From Patella vulgata (lineage: Eukaryota > Mollusca > Gastropoda > Patellidae): DNA of 64,000 nucleotides. Below are positions 50,301 through 51,918 of this stretch, in pieces. The stretch is from positions 79,022,559 to 79,086,558 of the forward strand of contig NC_065883.2 in assembly GCF_932274485.2 (NCBI RefSeq). The letters are read 5' to 3'. Below the pieces are notes generated by a model. The model did not search any database. It was not told where the DNA came from and was given only the letters and a program-made list of their open reading frames with translations. Within the stretch, counting starts at the first letter, position 1; each line of letters starts with the position of its first letter. The position numbers and the translations under genes are program-made.

Positions 50301-50659
50301 AAGAGCGGTTAAGTAAATGCGTGATAATGTAAACAGAACTTTCTTATACATTTTTAATATGTTGATAATGCAGATAACTTTCTTACATTTTAAACATCTT
50401 TATCTGAAGTACTTTTAACTCTCACCGATTTAATCATCTCTATACAGTAGAAGTAATGTACATGTCAATATTCTCCATTACAGATACGAACAACATCTCT
50501 GTAGACTCTGAAGGTACCATTTCCAAACACTTCACTGTTATAACTGGTTCCATCTTGGTATTGGTACTGTGTGGAGGTTTGGTCGCTGCCGTGCTGCTTG
50601 TCCGATCTAGTCGCATTAGAAATGTTATGAAACAAACCAATGTGAAAATAACGGAATAA
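2194..50659 (+). CDS. F5/8C - EGF - ZP single-pass transmembrane protein (whole gene, 13-14 exons)
   Basis: Host gene assembled from GT-AG sites. Exons 2194-2245, 18542-18763, 19324-19554, 43470-43601, 43937-44068, 44836-44853, 45817-46046, 46391-46533, 46779-46939, 47074-47146, 48355-48517, 49087-49222 and 50484-50659 join to 1869 nt, giving 622 residues plus stop. All splice phases match. Order of parts: signal peptide (1-17), F5/8C (about 19-168), two EGF-like repeats (169-256), ZP module (about 264-520), basic site RTKR (535-538), TM helix (581-604), short tail. ZP modules polymerise, and many are released by furin-type cleavage just upstream of the TM; the RTKR position fits. The F5/8C domain suggests glycan or lipid binding at the cell surface or in the matrix. 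An optional 174-nt exon at 45087 would give 680 residues. The exact ortholog is not recognised. Confidence 0.85.
2440..2640 (-). repeat. diverged SINE A fragment
   Basis: Reads tail-first on the + strand: AAATGAAATGAAATG, then CGGGCTAATG, GGGCAAAATCTTACG, AAATTCCAACTGTCACCGGA and TCTTTTACGTG. All are landmarks of family A in order. It lies in intron 1, antisense to the gene. Confidence 0.65.
2656..3439. other. intron 1 DNA, nothing recognised
   Basis: Intronic sequence with short homopolymer runs (T9, A9, G9). No gene or repeat family is recognised. Confidence 0.4.
3440..4128 (-). repeat. LTR (downstream, 3' LTR of the - strand element)
   Basis: Begins TGCGAGCGTGCTTCTTTTG and ends TTAACATATT; repeated at 5302-5990 at equal length. 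Within it the block starting CTATAAGAAACATAAGTACT occurs twice, near 3567 and 3922. Confidence 0.85.
5302..5990 (-). repeat. LTR (upstream, 5' LTR of the - strand element)
   Basis: Same 689-bp sequence as 3440-4128. On the - strand it precedes the Gag region, as expected of the promoter-bearing copy. Confidence 0.85.
5991..6455. other. intron 1 DNA, nothing recognised
   Basis: AT-rich intronic DNA with no supported feature. Confidence 0.4.
6456..6560 (-). repeat. SINE family B fragment with (GA)n tail
   Basis: A (GA)n run of about 36 bp is followed by TAACGTCCACTCGACAG, CACAAACTAG, CATTTCGGGAC and TTCAATTTTATTTGCAAT, the 3' part of family B. The tRNA-like head is missing. Confidence 0.75.
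6561..7100. other. intron 1 DNA, nothing recognised
   Basis: AT-rich DNA with a G-run near 7031-7048. No gene is seen. Confidence 0.4.
7101..7330. repeat. 136-bp period direct repeat
   Basis: A block of about 80 bp starting near GGTTATCAAGCCCGACAGCC (7105) recurs at 7241 with few changes, followed in both copies by GAGCTACTCTGT.CGTA. It is a local duplication. Confidence 0.85.
7331..9141. other. intron 1 DNA, nothing recognised
   Basis: About 1.8 kb of AT-rich intron. Overlapping open frames on both strands near 8250-8520 have no family resemblance or splice context, and I do not call them. Confidence 0.45.
9155..9501 (-). repeat. near full-length SINE A with target duplication
   Basis: Runs tail to head: AAATGAAATTAAATGGG at the left, CACTTAGCCACCGTGGCTCC at the right. 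It is flanked by CATCAATGGGTTA (9142-9154) and CATCAATGCGTTA (9502-9514), a 13-bp target duplication with one change, as for LINE-mobilised SINEs. Confidence 0.85.
9515..10230. other. intron 1 DNA, nothing recognised
   Basis: Intronic DNA, very AT-rich at 10000-10140. The stretch 9700-9900 has a faint resemblance to a decayed SINE B head, too weak to call. Confidence 0.35.
10231..10618. mobile_element. MITE with ATACGCCCAC termini (family C)
   Basis: About 388 bp bounded by ATACGCCCACA and its inverse TGTGGGCGTAT. Inside are CTAGAGGCTAAAGT, CACAGTGTTTAAGGTCATGA and TTATGGCCCTTGATCACTTT. The same ends and body occur inverted at 29561-30415. It encodes no protein. The family relation is based on shared ends and body. 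Confidence 0.65.
10619..10875. other. intron 1 DNA, nothing recognised
   Basis: Short stretch between a MITE and a SINE with no feature. Confidence 0.4.
10876..11117 (-). repeat. SINE B copy
   Basis: (GA)n, then AATGGGGTATAACGTTCACT, TTCAATTTTATTTCAATAAT, GAGGACCCAGAGAAAACCCA and a tRNA-like head whose B-box reads on the - strand as GGTTTCGATTCC and A-box as TGGCCGAATGGTTAAC. Confidence 0.85.
11789..11960 (+). repeat. SINE A head fragment
   Basis: Starts CAGCGGCTAAGTGGGTAAG, has the B-box-like GGGTGTTCGATCCC and CCCGGCGTGG, then decays. It is one of only two SINE copies in sense with the host gene. It sits between exon remnants of the - strand pseudogene. Confidence 0.75.
11973..12215 (-). 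repeat. SINE B copy with long (GA)n
   Basis: (GA)n of about 30 bp, then TTTAACGTTCACTCAACACA, GGGACTAACACATGGTTCAA, GGAGAAAACCCACGAGG and the head up to CAATGACAGACCTTGTG. Confidence 0.85.
12808..13068 (-). repeat. SINE B copy
   Basis: GAGGAAGAAATGGGGTATAA at the tail, then CACAAACTAGGTCATTTCGG, TTCTATTTTATTTCAATAAT, GGACAGGCGACCCCTACTC and the head ending CATTCGGCCACCCAACC. Confidence 0.85.
13069..13740. other. intron DNA, nothing recognised
   Basis: Intronic both for the host gene and for the nested pseudogene. No feature is seen. Confidence 0.4.
14435..14783 (-). repeat. near full-length SINE A with target duplication
   Basis: AAATGGGGTTCAACGTCCTA at the left to CACTTAGCCACCTTGGTTCC at the right. 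Flanked by ATAATAATCAAA (14423-14434) and ATAATAAACAAA (14784-14795). It landed 16 bp upstream (on the - strand) of the acceptor of a nested pseudogene exon. Confidence 0.85.
14796..15289. other. intron 1 DNA, nothing recognised
   Basis: AT-rich intronic DNA with no supported feature. Confidence 0.4.
15290..15530 (-). repeat. SINE B copy
   Basis: (GA)n, GTTTAACATCCACTCAACAC, GGGACTAACATGATTCAAC, GGAGAAAACCCACGATG, CGGAGAATCGAAACCACGCC and CGCACACGTTAACC, ending at the A-box. Confidence 0.85.
15540..16500 (+). mobile_element. 5'-truncated, decayed non-LTR retrotransposon (CR1/Rex1-like)
   Basis: The first part resembles an apurinic-type endonuclease: RSGYTALHVPRYKQIGGGIV, then near 15921 VGDFNIHVD, the endonuclease Asp-Asn motif. 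After a gap a reverse-transcriptase N-terminal part follows near 16258: SKSCELDPKPIELVKNC, LRIFNTSFESGIF, and then a stretch that corresponds to LDPNTLYNYRPVSN in a shifted frame. CR1/Rex1/L2 LINEs have this order. Several stops and frameshifts and the missing stretch show it is dead. The catalytic RT block is not present. Confidence 0.7.
16501..16994. repeat. patchwork of SINE A tail and MITE debris
   Basis: At 16747-16778 is a scrap of a SINE A tail (AATGGAATGAAATGAGG, then TTTAACGTCCTA) on the - strand. At 16840-16925 is a fragment with GATAAAAAGTGTGACCTCTA and GGGGCCATAATTCAGGAATT that recurs in 56460-56780. The rest is unassigned. Confidence 0.55.
17000..17509 (-). pseudogene. decayed gene fragment, possibly DUF3504/Crypton-derived (QRICH1/ZMYM-like)
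   Basis: On the - strand an ATG at 17509 opens MDSNALLDEKSILFSQHLDG... IFSDNSDSEQ and then a stop. In shifted frames the sequence continues QRNSWAINTFKSWSMRRNNR... DEKNLLKDNLDM. The W-A-x-N-x-F-x-x-W-x-x-x-R pattern recalls the N-terminal helical domain of Crypton-derived DUF3504 proteins, which are abundant in molluscs. The assignment rests on memory of the family and is weak. At least two frame changes indicate a pseudogene. Confidence 0.35.
17510..18094. other. intron 1 DNA, nothing recognised
   Basis: Intronic DNA with no supported feature. Confidence 0.4.
18095..18364 (+). repeat. 160-bp tandem duplication, open in one frame
   Basis: A block starting GAAATTAAACAAGGTTTA at about 18110 recurs at 18270, each with CGTACAGTTATGGAGGCTG. 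The stretch reads open as MDRIIEIKQGLLKCCERTVM... EIKQGLAKCFERTVMEAAIR, a repeated peptide. It lies 180 bp before exon 2 but has no acceptor or donor that would join the gene. I treat it as a duplicated relic of unknown origin. Confidence 0.5.
18542..18763 (+). CDS. exon 2: N-terminal half of F5/8C domain
   Basis: The acceptor TTTCAG and donor G|GTACGT are phase 1 on both sides. The translation carries F5/8C hallmarks: NVALNKPTWQSSTYRSG, then VVDGN, CTSTNN and REWLCVDLKQSFDI. This matches the opening and VDL strand of F-type-lectin/discoidin folds. It joins exon 1 by completing a Gly codon. Confidence 0.9.
18764..19323. other. intron 2, nothing recognised
   Basis: 560-bp phase-1 intron that splits the F5/8C domain. 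It is AT-rich with no repeat recognised. Confidence 0.7.
19324..19554 (+). CDS. exon 3: C-terminal half of F5/8C domain
   Basis: Opens after TTTCCAG and ends before GTAAGT, phase 1 to 1. It reads NIKGFEVRLSSTGNC... RFVFVSIKRQYLYICELQIFTG, the usual end of an F5/8C fold (GFEVR then YLxxCExQI). Cysteines at GNC, TAC and DRC fit the disulfides of this group. I do not see the HX26RXDX4R/K fucose-binding signature of true F-type lectins, so the ligand is open. Confidence 0.9.
19555..20589. other. start of intron 3, nothing recognised
   Basis: No gene. The stretch 20100-20330 is rich in TGACGTCA-like words (GACGTCAT, TATGACGTCATGAAAATATG) and may be a decayed MITE, but I could not find its ends. 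Confidence 0.4.
20590..20796 (-). repeat. SINE B copy, partial
   Basis: TTTAGTTTAACGTCCACTCG, CACAAACTAGGTAATTTCGG, TTCAGTTTTATTTCAATAAT, GGAGAAAACCCACGAGGTTG and GGGGAATCGAAACCGCGCC. The A-box end is lost. Confidence 0.8.
20797..22234. other. intron 3 DNA, nothing recognised
   Basis: AT-rich. One stretch is partly duplicated: TTTATTGAAAAATGTTATAGGCC near 21895 resembles TTTATTGGAAAACATTATATGCC near 22079. No gene. Confidence 0.4.
22241..22270 (-). repeat. short interstitial telomere-like array
   Basis: About four CCCTAA units, with one CCCCTAA variant, after a G11 run and CAGAGGCGTAGCCGTG. The reverse strand reads TTAGGG, the usual metazoan telomere unit. It is too short to be functional; it may be a repair patch or the end of a telomere-type element. 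Confidence 0.6.
22535..22863 (-). repeat. SINE A copy, head truncated
   Basis: GAAATGAAATGAAATGGGG tail, TTTAACGTCCTACTGTTCTG, CCGGACAGCGGCACTTCGG, CCAAGGGATCTTTTACGTGC, GGATGAACTTTCTCGGCC and TGCAGGGATCGAACACCCG, ending at the B-box. Confidence 0.85.
22864..23645. other. intron 3 DNA flanking the foldback element
   Basis: No gene or known repeat is seen. It carries one short pair of words near 23340 (ATCATAGCAGTCGGATAG) that resembles 20120, perhaps shared MITE debris. Confidence 0.35.
24060..25645 (+). repeat. left array of 378-bp tandem repeats
   Basis: The anchor word CTTTGGTGGG falls near 24083, 24466, 24842, 25221 and 25600, so the period is 376-380 bp. Each unit holds TATTACCGTAAACATACTAA, AACTTCTAAACTAG, TTTCATTAACTTTCTATG and ACCACCGCAAA. 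A frame of about 63 codons (NFINFLC... CVKKRPKP) is open in several units because the repeats are alike. Confidence 0.85.
25650..27300 (-). repeat. right array of 378-bp tandem repeats, inverted
   Basis: The same unit on the opposite strand, with the anchor CCCACCAAAG near 25985, 26160, 26536, 26893 and 27265. One unit near 26050 is shortened to about 175 bp, so the arms are not exact mirrors. Confidence 0.85.
27783..28373. other. intron 3 DNA, nothing recognised
   Basis: No gene, RNA or repeat is supported. Confidence 0.4.
28374..28553 (+). repeat. SINE B copy, sense with host gene
   Basis: CGATTCCCCGGTTCGG, GTACGTGACAAGGAGTAG, CTGTCCAACCTCGTTG, TCCTCCTGTTTCCTCCCACT, TGAATTATTGAAATAAAATT and ATGGCCTAGTTTGTGT. 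Head and 3' tail are lost. It is the only family B copy on the + strand. Confidence 0.8.
28554..29560. other. intron 3 DNA, nothing recognised
   Basis: AT-rich intron with a C-run near 28641. No supported feature. Confidence 0.4.
29561..30415. mobile_element. MITE family C, expanded by internal tandem repeats
   Basis: The same ends as 10231-10618 but inverted (ATACGCCCAC at 29561, GTGGGCGTAT ending 30415). It is 855 bp long because a unit of about 130-145 bp containing GACCTTAAACACTGTGTATA, AGTCAATC, CTTTAGCCTCTAGAG and CATAACTCTGGCAGTAATTA is repeated about four times. Both copies are flanked on one side by GTTTCGT..CTGGCAA, so the true end may lie slightly further out. Confidence 0.7.
30621..31066 (-). 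repeat. two SINE A copies in tandem
   Basis: 30621-30790 is an old, tail-less copy (TTTTACGTGCATGCCAGCAG, CGCCGTCCTGCACCACTGAC, GGAATCGAAC). 30800-31066 is a fresher one (GAGGTTTAACGTCCTAC to CACTGAGCCACAGTGGTTCC) with an internal deletion between CGGGCATACATGGG and ATCATTTACGTG. Both are antisense to the host gene. Confidence 0.75.
31079..31164. repeat. 37-bp hairpin with 12-nt loop
   Basis: The arm at 31079-31115 (core GGCACTGTTATACAGGGAAA) pairs with 31128-31164 with about three mismatches; the loop is CATGTTAGAAGT. This could be a miRNA precursor-like hairpin or a tiny foldback MITE. It sits 12 bp after a SINE head. Confidence 0.7.
31385..31945. repeat. degenerate tandem array, about 115-bp period
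   Basis: Four to five units share T-runs, GACAGTTGATCAC, TAGAAATA..T.GGCCTATAT, ATGAGGCCTAGTATTATTTT, ACAAATCTTCACAAAATGC and GAGATATTCTGCCTGC. Confidence 0.8.
31946..32514. other. intron 3 DNA, nothing recognised
   Basis: No supported feature. Confidence 0.4.
32515..33600 (-). mobile_element. LTR-retrotransposon Gag fossil
   Basis: Two - strand blocks read as parts of a Gag-like polyprotein: a coiled-coil start (NELNGNVGQLKNEVGELSN) near 33450 and a capsid-like part (RNLKQKREENVQQFSARILA) near 33070-32790. At the low-coordinate end an imperfect repeat of about 30-35 bp (ATCGCTCGGATCCG and variants) is tandem four times and gives a repeated DPSD-type peptide. A primer-binding-like TGGTGCC read on the - strand near 33540 suggests a 5' LTR lies to the right, up to perhaps 33950. 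No pol or second LTR is seen. Old and broken. Confidence 0.65.
33601..34552. other. possible remnant LTR plus unassigned intron DNA
   Basis: 33545-33950 may be the LTR of the Gag fossil on its left; no partner repeat was found to confirm it. The rest shows nothing recognisable. Confidence 0.35.
34553..35152 (-). repeat. SINE A interrupted by SINE B
   Basis: SINE A runs from about 34553 (AATTTAAATGGAGTTTAAAG) to about 34855 (CTCCGCCAACGCAGGGA) and resumes at 35108-35152 with its head (AACGTCTTAATCACTGAGTC, ACC). Between them, 34861-35105, is a family B copy (GGTCATTTCCGGACTAACAT, TGGACAGGCGACCCCAG, AATCGAAATCAGGCC, CACGCGTTAACCATTAAAT). The nesting shows that B moved after this A copy. Confidence 0.75.
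35185..35267 (-). CDS. isolated coding-type exon on the - strand
   Basis: On the - strand a T-rich tract and CTACAG precede 83 nt ending at a perfect GTAAGT. One frame is open throughout: CEEFTGPESFQDCIRTWEEG, KMSPCQR. With one base at each end it enters in phase 2 and exits in phase 1. Three cysteines and the sharp splice sites look like a real exon of a secreted or extracellular protein, but I find no partner exons nearby. It could belong to a nested gene, a dead gene, or an exon carried in by a transposon. Confidence 0.5.
35268..35590. other. intron 3 DNA, nothing recognised
   Basis: AT-rich intron with no feature. Confidence 0.4.
35591..36890. repeat. region rich in GAATCCCGAATAACG words
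   Basis: CGAATCCCGAATAA (35597-35610) pairs with TTATTCGGGATTCG (35622-35635) as a 14-bp perfect hairpin. GTGGCGAATCCCGAATAACG recurs at 35782 and a similar word at 36861, with related forms (ATTCGCCAATAACG, CTCGTTATTCCCCG) between. It may be a decayed DNA transposon of about 1.3 kb, but no transposase is seen and the ends are not proved. Confidence 0.5.
36891..37520. repeat. tandem array, about 160-bp period
   Basis: About four units with CTTGTGGAACTCTTGTGGTG, CACCACAGACCCAAAACAC, TGTGGAATGTGGTACTACAC and GGGAGGTCTGAGAAGAA. Overlapping reading frames in the array are by-products of the repeat. Confidence 0.85.
37521..39434. other. intron 3 DNA, nothing recognised
   Basis: 1.9 kb without gene signals. 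A G-run lies near 38461. A 128-codon open frame at 38823 lacks family resemblance, splice signals and codon-like composition. Confidence 0.4.
39435..39970. repeat. 265-bp tandem duplication
   Basis: TCCAATCAACAAATAGAATG occurs at 39461 and 39726. Copies of CACCATGTGATACCATATGC and CATAATCACCGGAATTTTAT follow at the same offset. The flanks repeat CTGTATTTTAGCCTTCAAAA at about 39374 and (with an extra T) at 39966, so the duplication is part of a larger repeated block. Confidence 0.85.
39971..41483. other. intron 3 DNA with a (TC)n run
   Basis: No gene. There is a short duplication GTTCAAGGGTAACGTGGCA near 40390 and 40419, and a (TC)n run at 40953-40981 that could be the bare tail of a SINE B. 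Confidence 0.4.
41484..41539 (-). repeat. 56-bp SINE A tail fragment
   Basis: ATGAAATGGGGTTTAACGTC, then CTACTGTTCTGCTCC and GGGCTAATGAAGACGG, only the 3' end of family A. It is a severely 5'-truncated copy, as expected if reverse transcription stopped early. Confidence 0.8.
41540..41790. other. spacer before the Tc1 element
   Basis: AT-rich, nothing recognised. Confidence 0.4.
41791..43320 (+). mobile_element. intact Tc1-type DNA transposon
   Basis: Perfect 34-bp terminal inverted repeats (41791-41824 and 43287-43320, beginning TACTATTCAAAAAAAGTAGG) flank a single transposase frame. TA dinucleotides flank both ends, the expected Tc1/mariner target duplication. The element is 1530 bp, within the usual 1.3-1.7 kb. 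With perfect repeats and an unbroken frame it looks young and may be autonomous. It lies in intron 3, in sense with the host gene. Confidence 0.92.
42086..43105 (+). CDS. Tc1-type transposase, DD34E
   Basis: 339 residues, the usual length. The N-terminal 110 residues form the paired-like double helix-turn-helix (RLTQNERLRALGML, then VSQSVISRLWSRY) with a GRPR linker at 56-59, which binds the terminal repeats. The RNase-H-like catalytic part has D151 in FSDESRF, D241 in FQDDNARCH and E276 in SPDLSPIEHVWD. 34 residues separate D241 and E276, so DD34E. GGGSVMVWGGI is the conserved glycine-rich stretch. Basic runs (RRRRVWRRR) could serve as a nuclear signal. The protein cuts the element out and pastes it at TA sites. 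The frame has no defect that I can see. Confidence 0.95.
   Translation: MRRLTQNERLRALGMLQIGTTQAVVARTMNVSQSVISRLWSRYRDTQSVQDRPRSGRPRATTQAEDRFIRTLALRNRVITANQISARLQTDTGVRVSGQTIRNRLHRGHLRARRPRVIPCLRDHHIQARRRWCRDRQHWDNRRWSNVMFSDESRFTVDFLDRRRRVWRRRNERFQDVNVIRHDRFGGGSVMVWGGITVAGRTALHVVAGRVTGQYYRDNILAVHVVPFARRHGRRFIFQDDNARCHRARIVTGYLQQQNITTLPWPALSPDLSPIEHVWDMLGQRLRQRQQRPANVQELAAALQQEWDNLDQNDLRRLIRSMPRRINACLANRGGFTRY
43470..43601 (+). CDS. exon 4: EGF-like repeat 1
   Basis: 132 nt, phase 1 to 1, acceptor TTGTAG and donor GTATGT. Eight cysteines in the multiple-EGF/laminin-EGF spacing: ECDNTHWGDNCQRTCQC... CNQSVGTCNCNNQWTGDSCQ. It contains an N-glycosylation sequon, NQS. The exon equals one repeat, so it can be duplicated or shuffled without changing frame. 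Confidence 0.9.
43937..44068 (+). CDS. exon 5: EGF-like repeat 2
   Basis: 132 nt, the same length as exon 4, phase 1 to 1, between CAACAG and GTAAAT. It reads DCARGYYGSNCDKVCHC... CDQDTGVCEYGCEHGWMGIRCDQ, a second eight-cysteine MEGF-type repeat. The equal length and phase suggest that exons 4 and 5 arose by duplication. Confidence 0.9.
44285..44590 (-). repeat. full SINE B copy in intron 5
   Basis: (GA)n of about 40 bp, AATGGGGTTTAACGTCTACT, the whole body (GGTCTTTAGCAGTGGGAGG, GGAGGACCCGGAGAAAACC) and head, ending CATTCGGCCATCCAACC. It lies between the EGF exons and the micro-exon, antisense to the gene. Confidence 0.9.
44836..44853 (+). CDS. exon 6: 18-nt micro-exon
   Basis: A strong acceptor (T-rich tract then TTTCAG) is followed by TGAAAGCAGCAGCAGAAG and a GTAGAA donor. 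In phase 1 it adds VKAAAE, a short Ala-rich linker between the EGF repeats and the ZP module. It keeps frame, so it may be optional. Its support is the splice signals and phase alone. Confidence 0.55.
45087..45260 (+). CDS. exon 7 (tentative): cysteine-containing cassette
   Basis: In the frame that enters at phase 1 this reads DVERSNCQKHSPYRVIFTVS... and ends ...GPGFTLIYDC, with four cysteines, and looks like an extracellular module (CUB-like in its last strand). The acceptor (GGTCAG) and donor (T|GTAACC) are both weak. With these bounds it is 174 nt and phase 1 to 1, so it can be included or skipped. If it is not spliced out, an in-frame TAA two codons after the last Cys would end a soluble form. 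Confidence 0.4.
45817..46046 (+). CDS. exon 8: start of ZP module (ZP-N)
   Basis: Acceptor TTTCAG, phase 1 in, phase 0 out before GTACGT. It reads VATYCVNSPTEGKYALLRVN... TTCDQRMFNEDADDVLNLKI... SPSCYHTK. Its three cysteines plus one in exon 9 give the four of a ZP-N half. An alternative acceptor at 45798 (phase 0) would also stay in frame. The donor region AAAGGTACGTATACAC is duplicated 34 bp downstream, so a longer form of the exon is possible. Confidence 0.8.
46391..46533 (+). CDS. exon 9: ZP-N, last strands
   Basis: Phase 0 in (TTATAG), phase 2 out (GG|GTAAGT). It reads TDREVFKWTLRTEEVSGFYG... RLYELSCDFKTAETL. The LYELSC strand matches the end of ZP-N, where the last cysteine pairs back to the first. 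Confidence 0.85.
46779..46939 (+). CDS. exon 10: ZP linker and start of ZP-C
   Basis: Phase 2 in (CGGCAG), phase 1 out (G|GTCAGT). It reads IYQPSKVNVIQTTEDVQLFI... QVQIGSRIQLAMLLIKRDD. The VQIGSRIQLAMLL strand is the typical opening of ZP-C (the V.LG..V.L pattern). Confidence 0.85.
47074..47146 (+). CDS. exon 11: ZP-C cysteine strand
   Basis: Phase 1 in (AACAG), phase 2 out (GG|GTGAGA). It reads ISPYNCSCSTPDGKTVHQLTDSSG, matching the ZP pattern C-x-(A/S)-T-P before the next GCP motif. It contains an N-C-S glycosylation sequon. Confidence 0.85.
47147..48354. repeat. intron 11 with a 24-26-bp minisatellite
   Basis: 1.2-kb intron. At 48061-48170 a unit like GTTAGCCGAGTTAACTA, CAGTCGAA is repeated about four times. 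The rest to 48186 is unassigned. 48188-48354 is open in the frame of exon 12 (see findings). Confidence 0.65.
48355..48517 (+). CDS. exon 12: ZP-C core
   Basis: Phase 2 in (ATTTCAG), phase 0 out (GTAAGT). It reads GCPVRDSPVFALTGSNG... SNIFDAFTIKGSLGLIFSCSFEFCFDSKETKCAD. The GCP, FDAF and C.F.FC elements are the classical end of a ZP module. The same frame stays open upstream of the acceptor for about 165 nt (see findings). Confidence 0.9.
49087..49222 (+). CDS. exon 13: end of ZP module and proprotein-cleavage site
   Basis: Phase 0 in (ATTATAG), phase 1 out (G|GTAGGT). It reads RCSDLRTRSILGTRARTKRSTN... AYLLLIPKTQDKQTG. RTKR fits the furin consensus R-X-K/R-R and sits between the ZP module and the TM helix, where ZP proteins are cut before assembly. 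The hydrophobic AYLLLIP after it could serve as the external hydrophobic patch. A MITE inserts 17 bp after the donor. Confidence 0.85.
49240..50105. mobile_element. MULE-like MITE in intron 13
   Basis: 866 bp bounded by TAGTTCCTTTAGGAACTGTC and its inverse. The inverted similarity continues with gaps for about 120 bp (AGTCCGCTG, CTGCAAT.TGAAAATAC, CCCCACCTCTG). It is flanked by a perfect 9-bp direct repeat TGGTTTTCC at 49231-49239 and 50106-50114. A 9-bp duplication with long imperfect inverted repeats fits Mutator-like elements; hAT would give 8 bp. There is no coding capacity. Confidence 0.8.
49485..49802 (-). repeat. third SINE-like family (D), nested in the MITE
   Basis: Starts GAAATGAAATGAAATGTTG, then TTTAATGGCACGTCAGCTCC on the + strand. 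That is a family A-like 3' tail with a different body. It is flanked by AATTTAGCGAT at 49475-49485 and 49803-49813, an 11-bp target duplication. The right end (GCTCGGGTTGAGCAAATAGC) may be the head, but no clear B-box is seen. Confidence 0.6.
50484..50659 (+). CDS. exon 14: transmembrane helix, tail and stop
   Basis: Phase 1 in (TTACAG). It reads DTNNISVDSEGTISKH, then a 24-residue hydrophobic stretch from FTVITGSILVLVL to VAAVLLV, then RSSRIRNVMKQTNVKITE and TAA. Basic residues just after the helix fit a type I orientation. The tail is too short for a known signalling motif. Confidence 0.9.
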
Positions 50660-50789
50660 CTTTATAAAAGAAAGTTAAAATGAGAATTTAAATATTACCA
50701 ATAATATCCACAATTTCATGATTAAATCTGTAATTTGTACTTTTCTCTTATCGATAGTTAATTTGTCTTGAAATACTTTATGGTTCTTT

Positions 50790-50795
50790 AATAAA
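50790..50795 (+). terminator. poly(A) signal of the F5/8C-EGF-ZP gene
   Basis: AATAAA 131 nt after the stop codon, in an AT-rich 3' UTR. It is the first canonical signal after the coding end. Confidence 0.65.
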
Positions 50796-51344
50796 TTACT
50801 GTTATGTCATTATTGAATGTCCGTTTAACGTCTCATTGATTGAGTCTTAAAACGTGTGTACATGATATAGGAGTTCATGCTGGAATCAGCGGGTAGTGTG
50901 AGCGTGGTTGTGACAATTATATAACACTGCCAACATTGTTTAAAAACGCCGAATCCGGGGTAGACAATTTGATGGGGACAGTAGTGAGACAGGGCCCTTG
51001 TGTCCAGTGTTCGGGCCCATGCAAAGGGTCCTGAATATGGTCCCAGTCTTTAGTGCAATAGCCTTTGTATCCAGTAATAAGGAAAGTGACTCAAGAGGGA
51101 ACCATTTGGTGCAATGGTTGGGGTGTAGGATTTGTAACCTAACACTTGCAGTGACTCAAACAGAGCTCTTTATCTTAGAATAATACACCAAATCTATCTG
51201 TATTAAAATCTTTCCAGCTGTAAACGGGTACAGATAGGATTGTGTATACAATTACACAAATAATGACTCATTTGCTGTTTGGAGAGGGCACTATCTAATA
51301 TCCTCGTCACACATTCAGCACGACCGTTACGACTTCAAAATTCA
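50796..51344. other. intergenic DNA, nothing recognised
   Basis: DNA after the host gene with no supported feature. Confidence 0.4.
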
Positions 51345-51418
51345 GCCAGATTGTAGATGACAGCGGCATAGACATGACTCTGCCAGATTGTAGATGACAG
51401 CGGCATAGACATGACTCT
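51345..51418. repeat. 37-bp tandem duplication
   Basis: GCCAGATTGTAGATGACAGC, then GGCATAGACATGACTCT, present twice, at 51345 and 51382, without visible difference. Confidence 0.9.
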
Positions 51419-51544
51419 GCCTTCGTCAGCGTAGGCAAGCCACCTTGACACTTGGACGATTTGACATGAAAAAGAAATAAAACCAAGTACGAACAATTAG
51501 ACAAAATTCGAATCCAAAATAAAAACGGTATAGGGAAAATAGTG

Positions 51545-51740
51545 TAATCAGCAAATGGACTGTTTATCGTGTACAAAATACACGATAAACAGTGGTAACA
51601 GGTGTCCGGAAGAGTAAGCTTACCCTGCCTGGGGCCACACCCACCATGGCTACATCAAAAATATTAGGCGAAATCTCGGTAAAACAGCGTGATTGACCAA
51701 TGGACTATCGGTATGCAAAATGCACGTGATGAACAGTGTT
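51545..51740. repeat. diverged duplication carrying a 15-bp palindrome
   Basis: ACTGTTTATCGTGTA (51559-51573) and its perfect inverse (51579-51593) are separated by CAAAA. A diverged second copy of the block (AATGGACTATCGGTATGCAA, then AATGCACGTGATGAACAGTG) lies near 51700. Confidence 0.7.
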
Positions 51741-51918
51741 AACGGTGTAGTAGAAATGAAATGAAATGGAGTTTAACGTCTTACTGTCCTGCTCCTATAC
51801 TGGGCTAATGAAGACGGGCATACGCCATACAGTGTGCTATGAGGGGATTTTTGCCCGGGCAGCGGCACTATCGCCTACTCTTATATCGAATTCCAACTGC
51901 CAAGGGATCTTTTACGTG

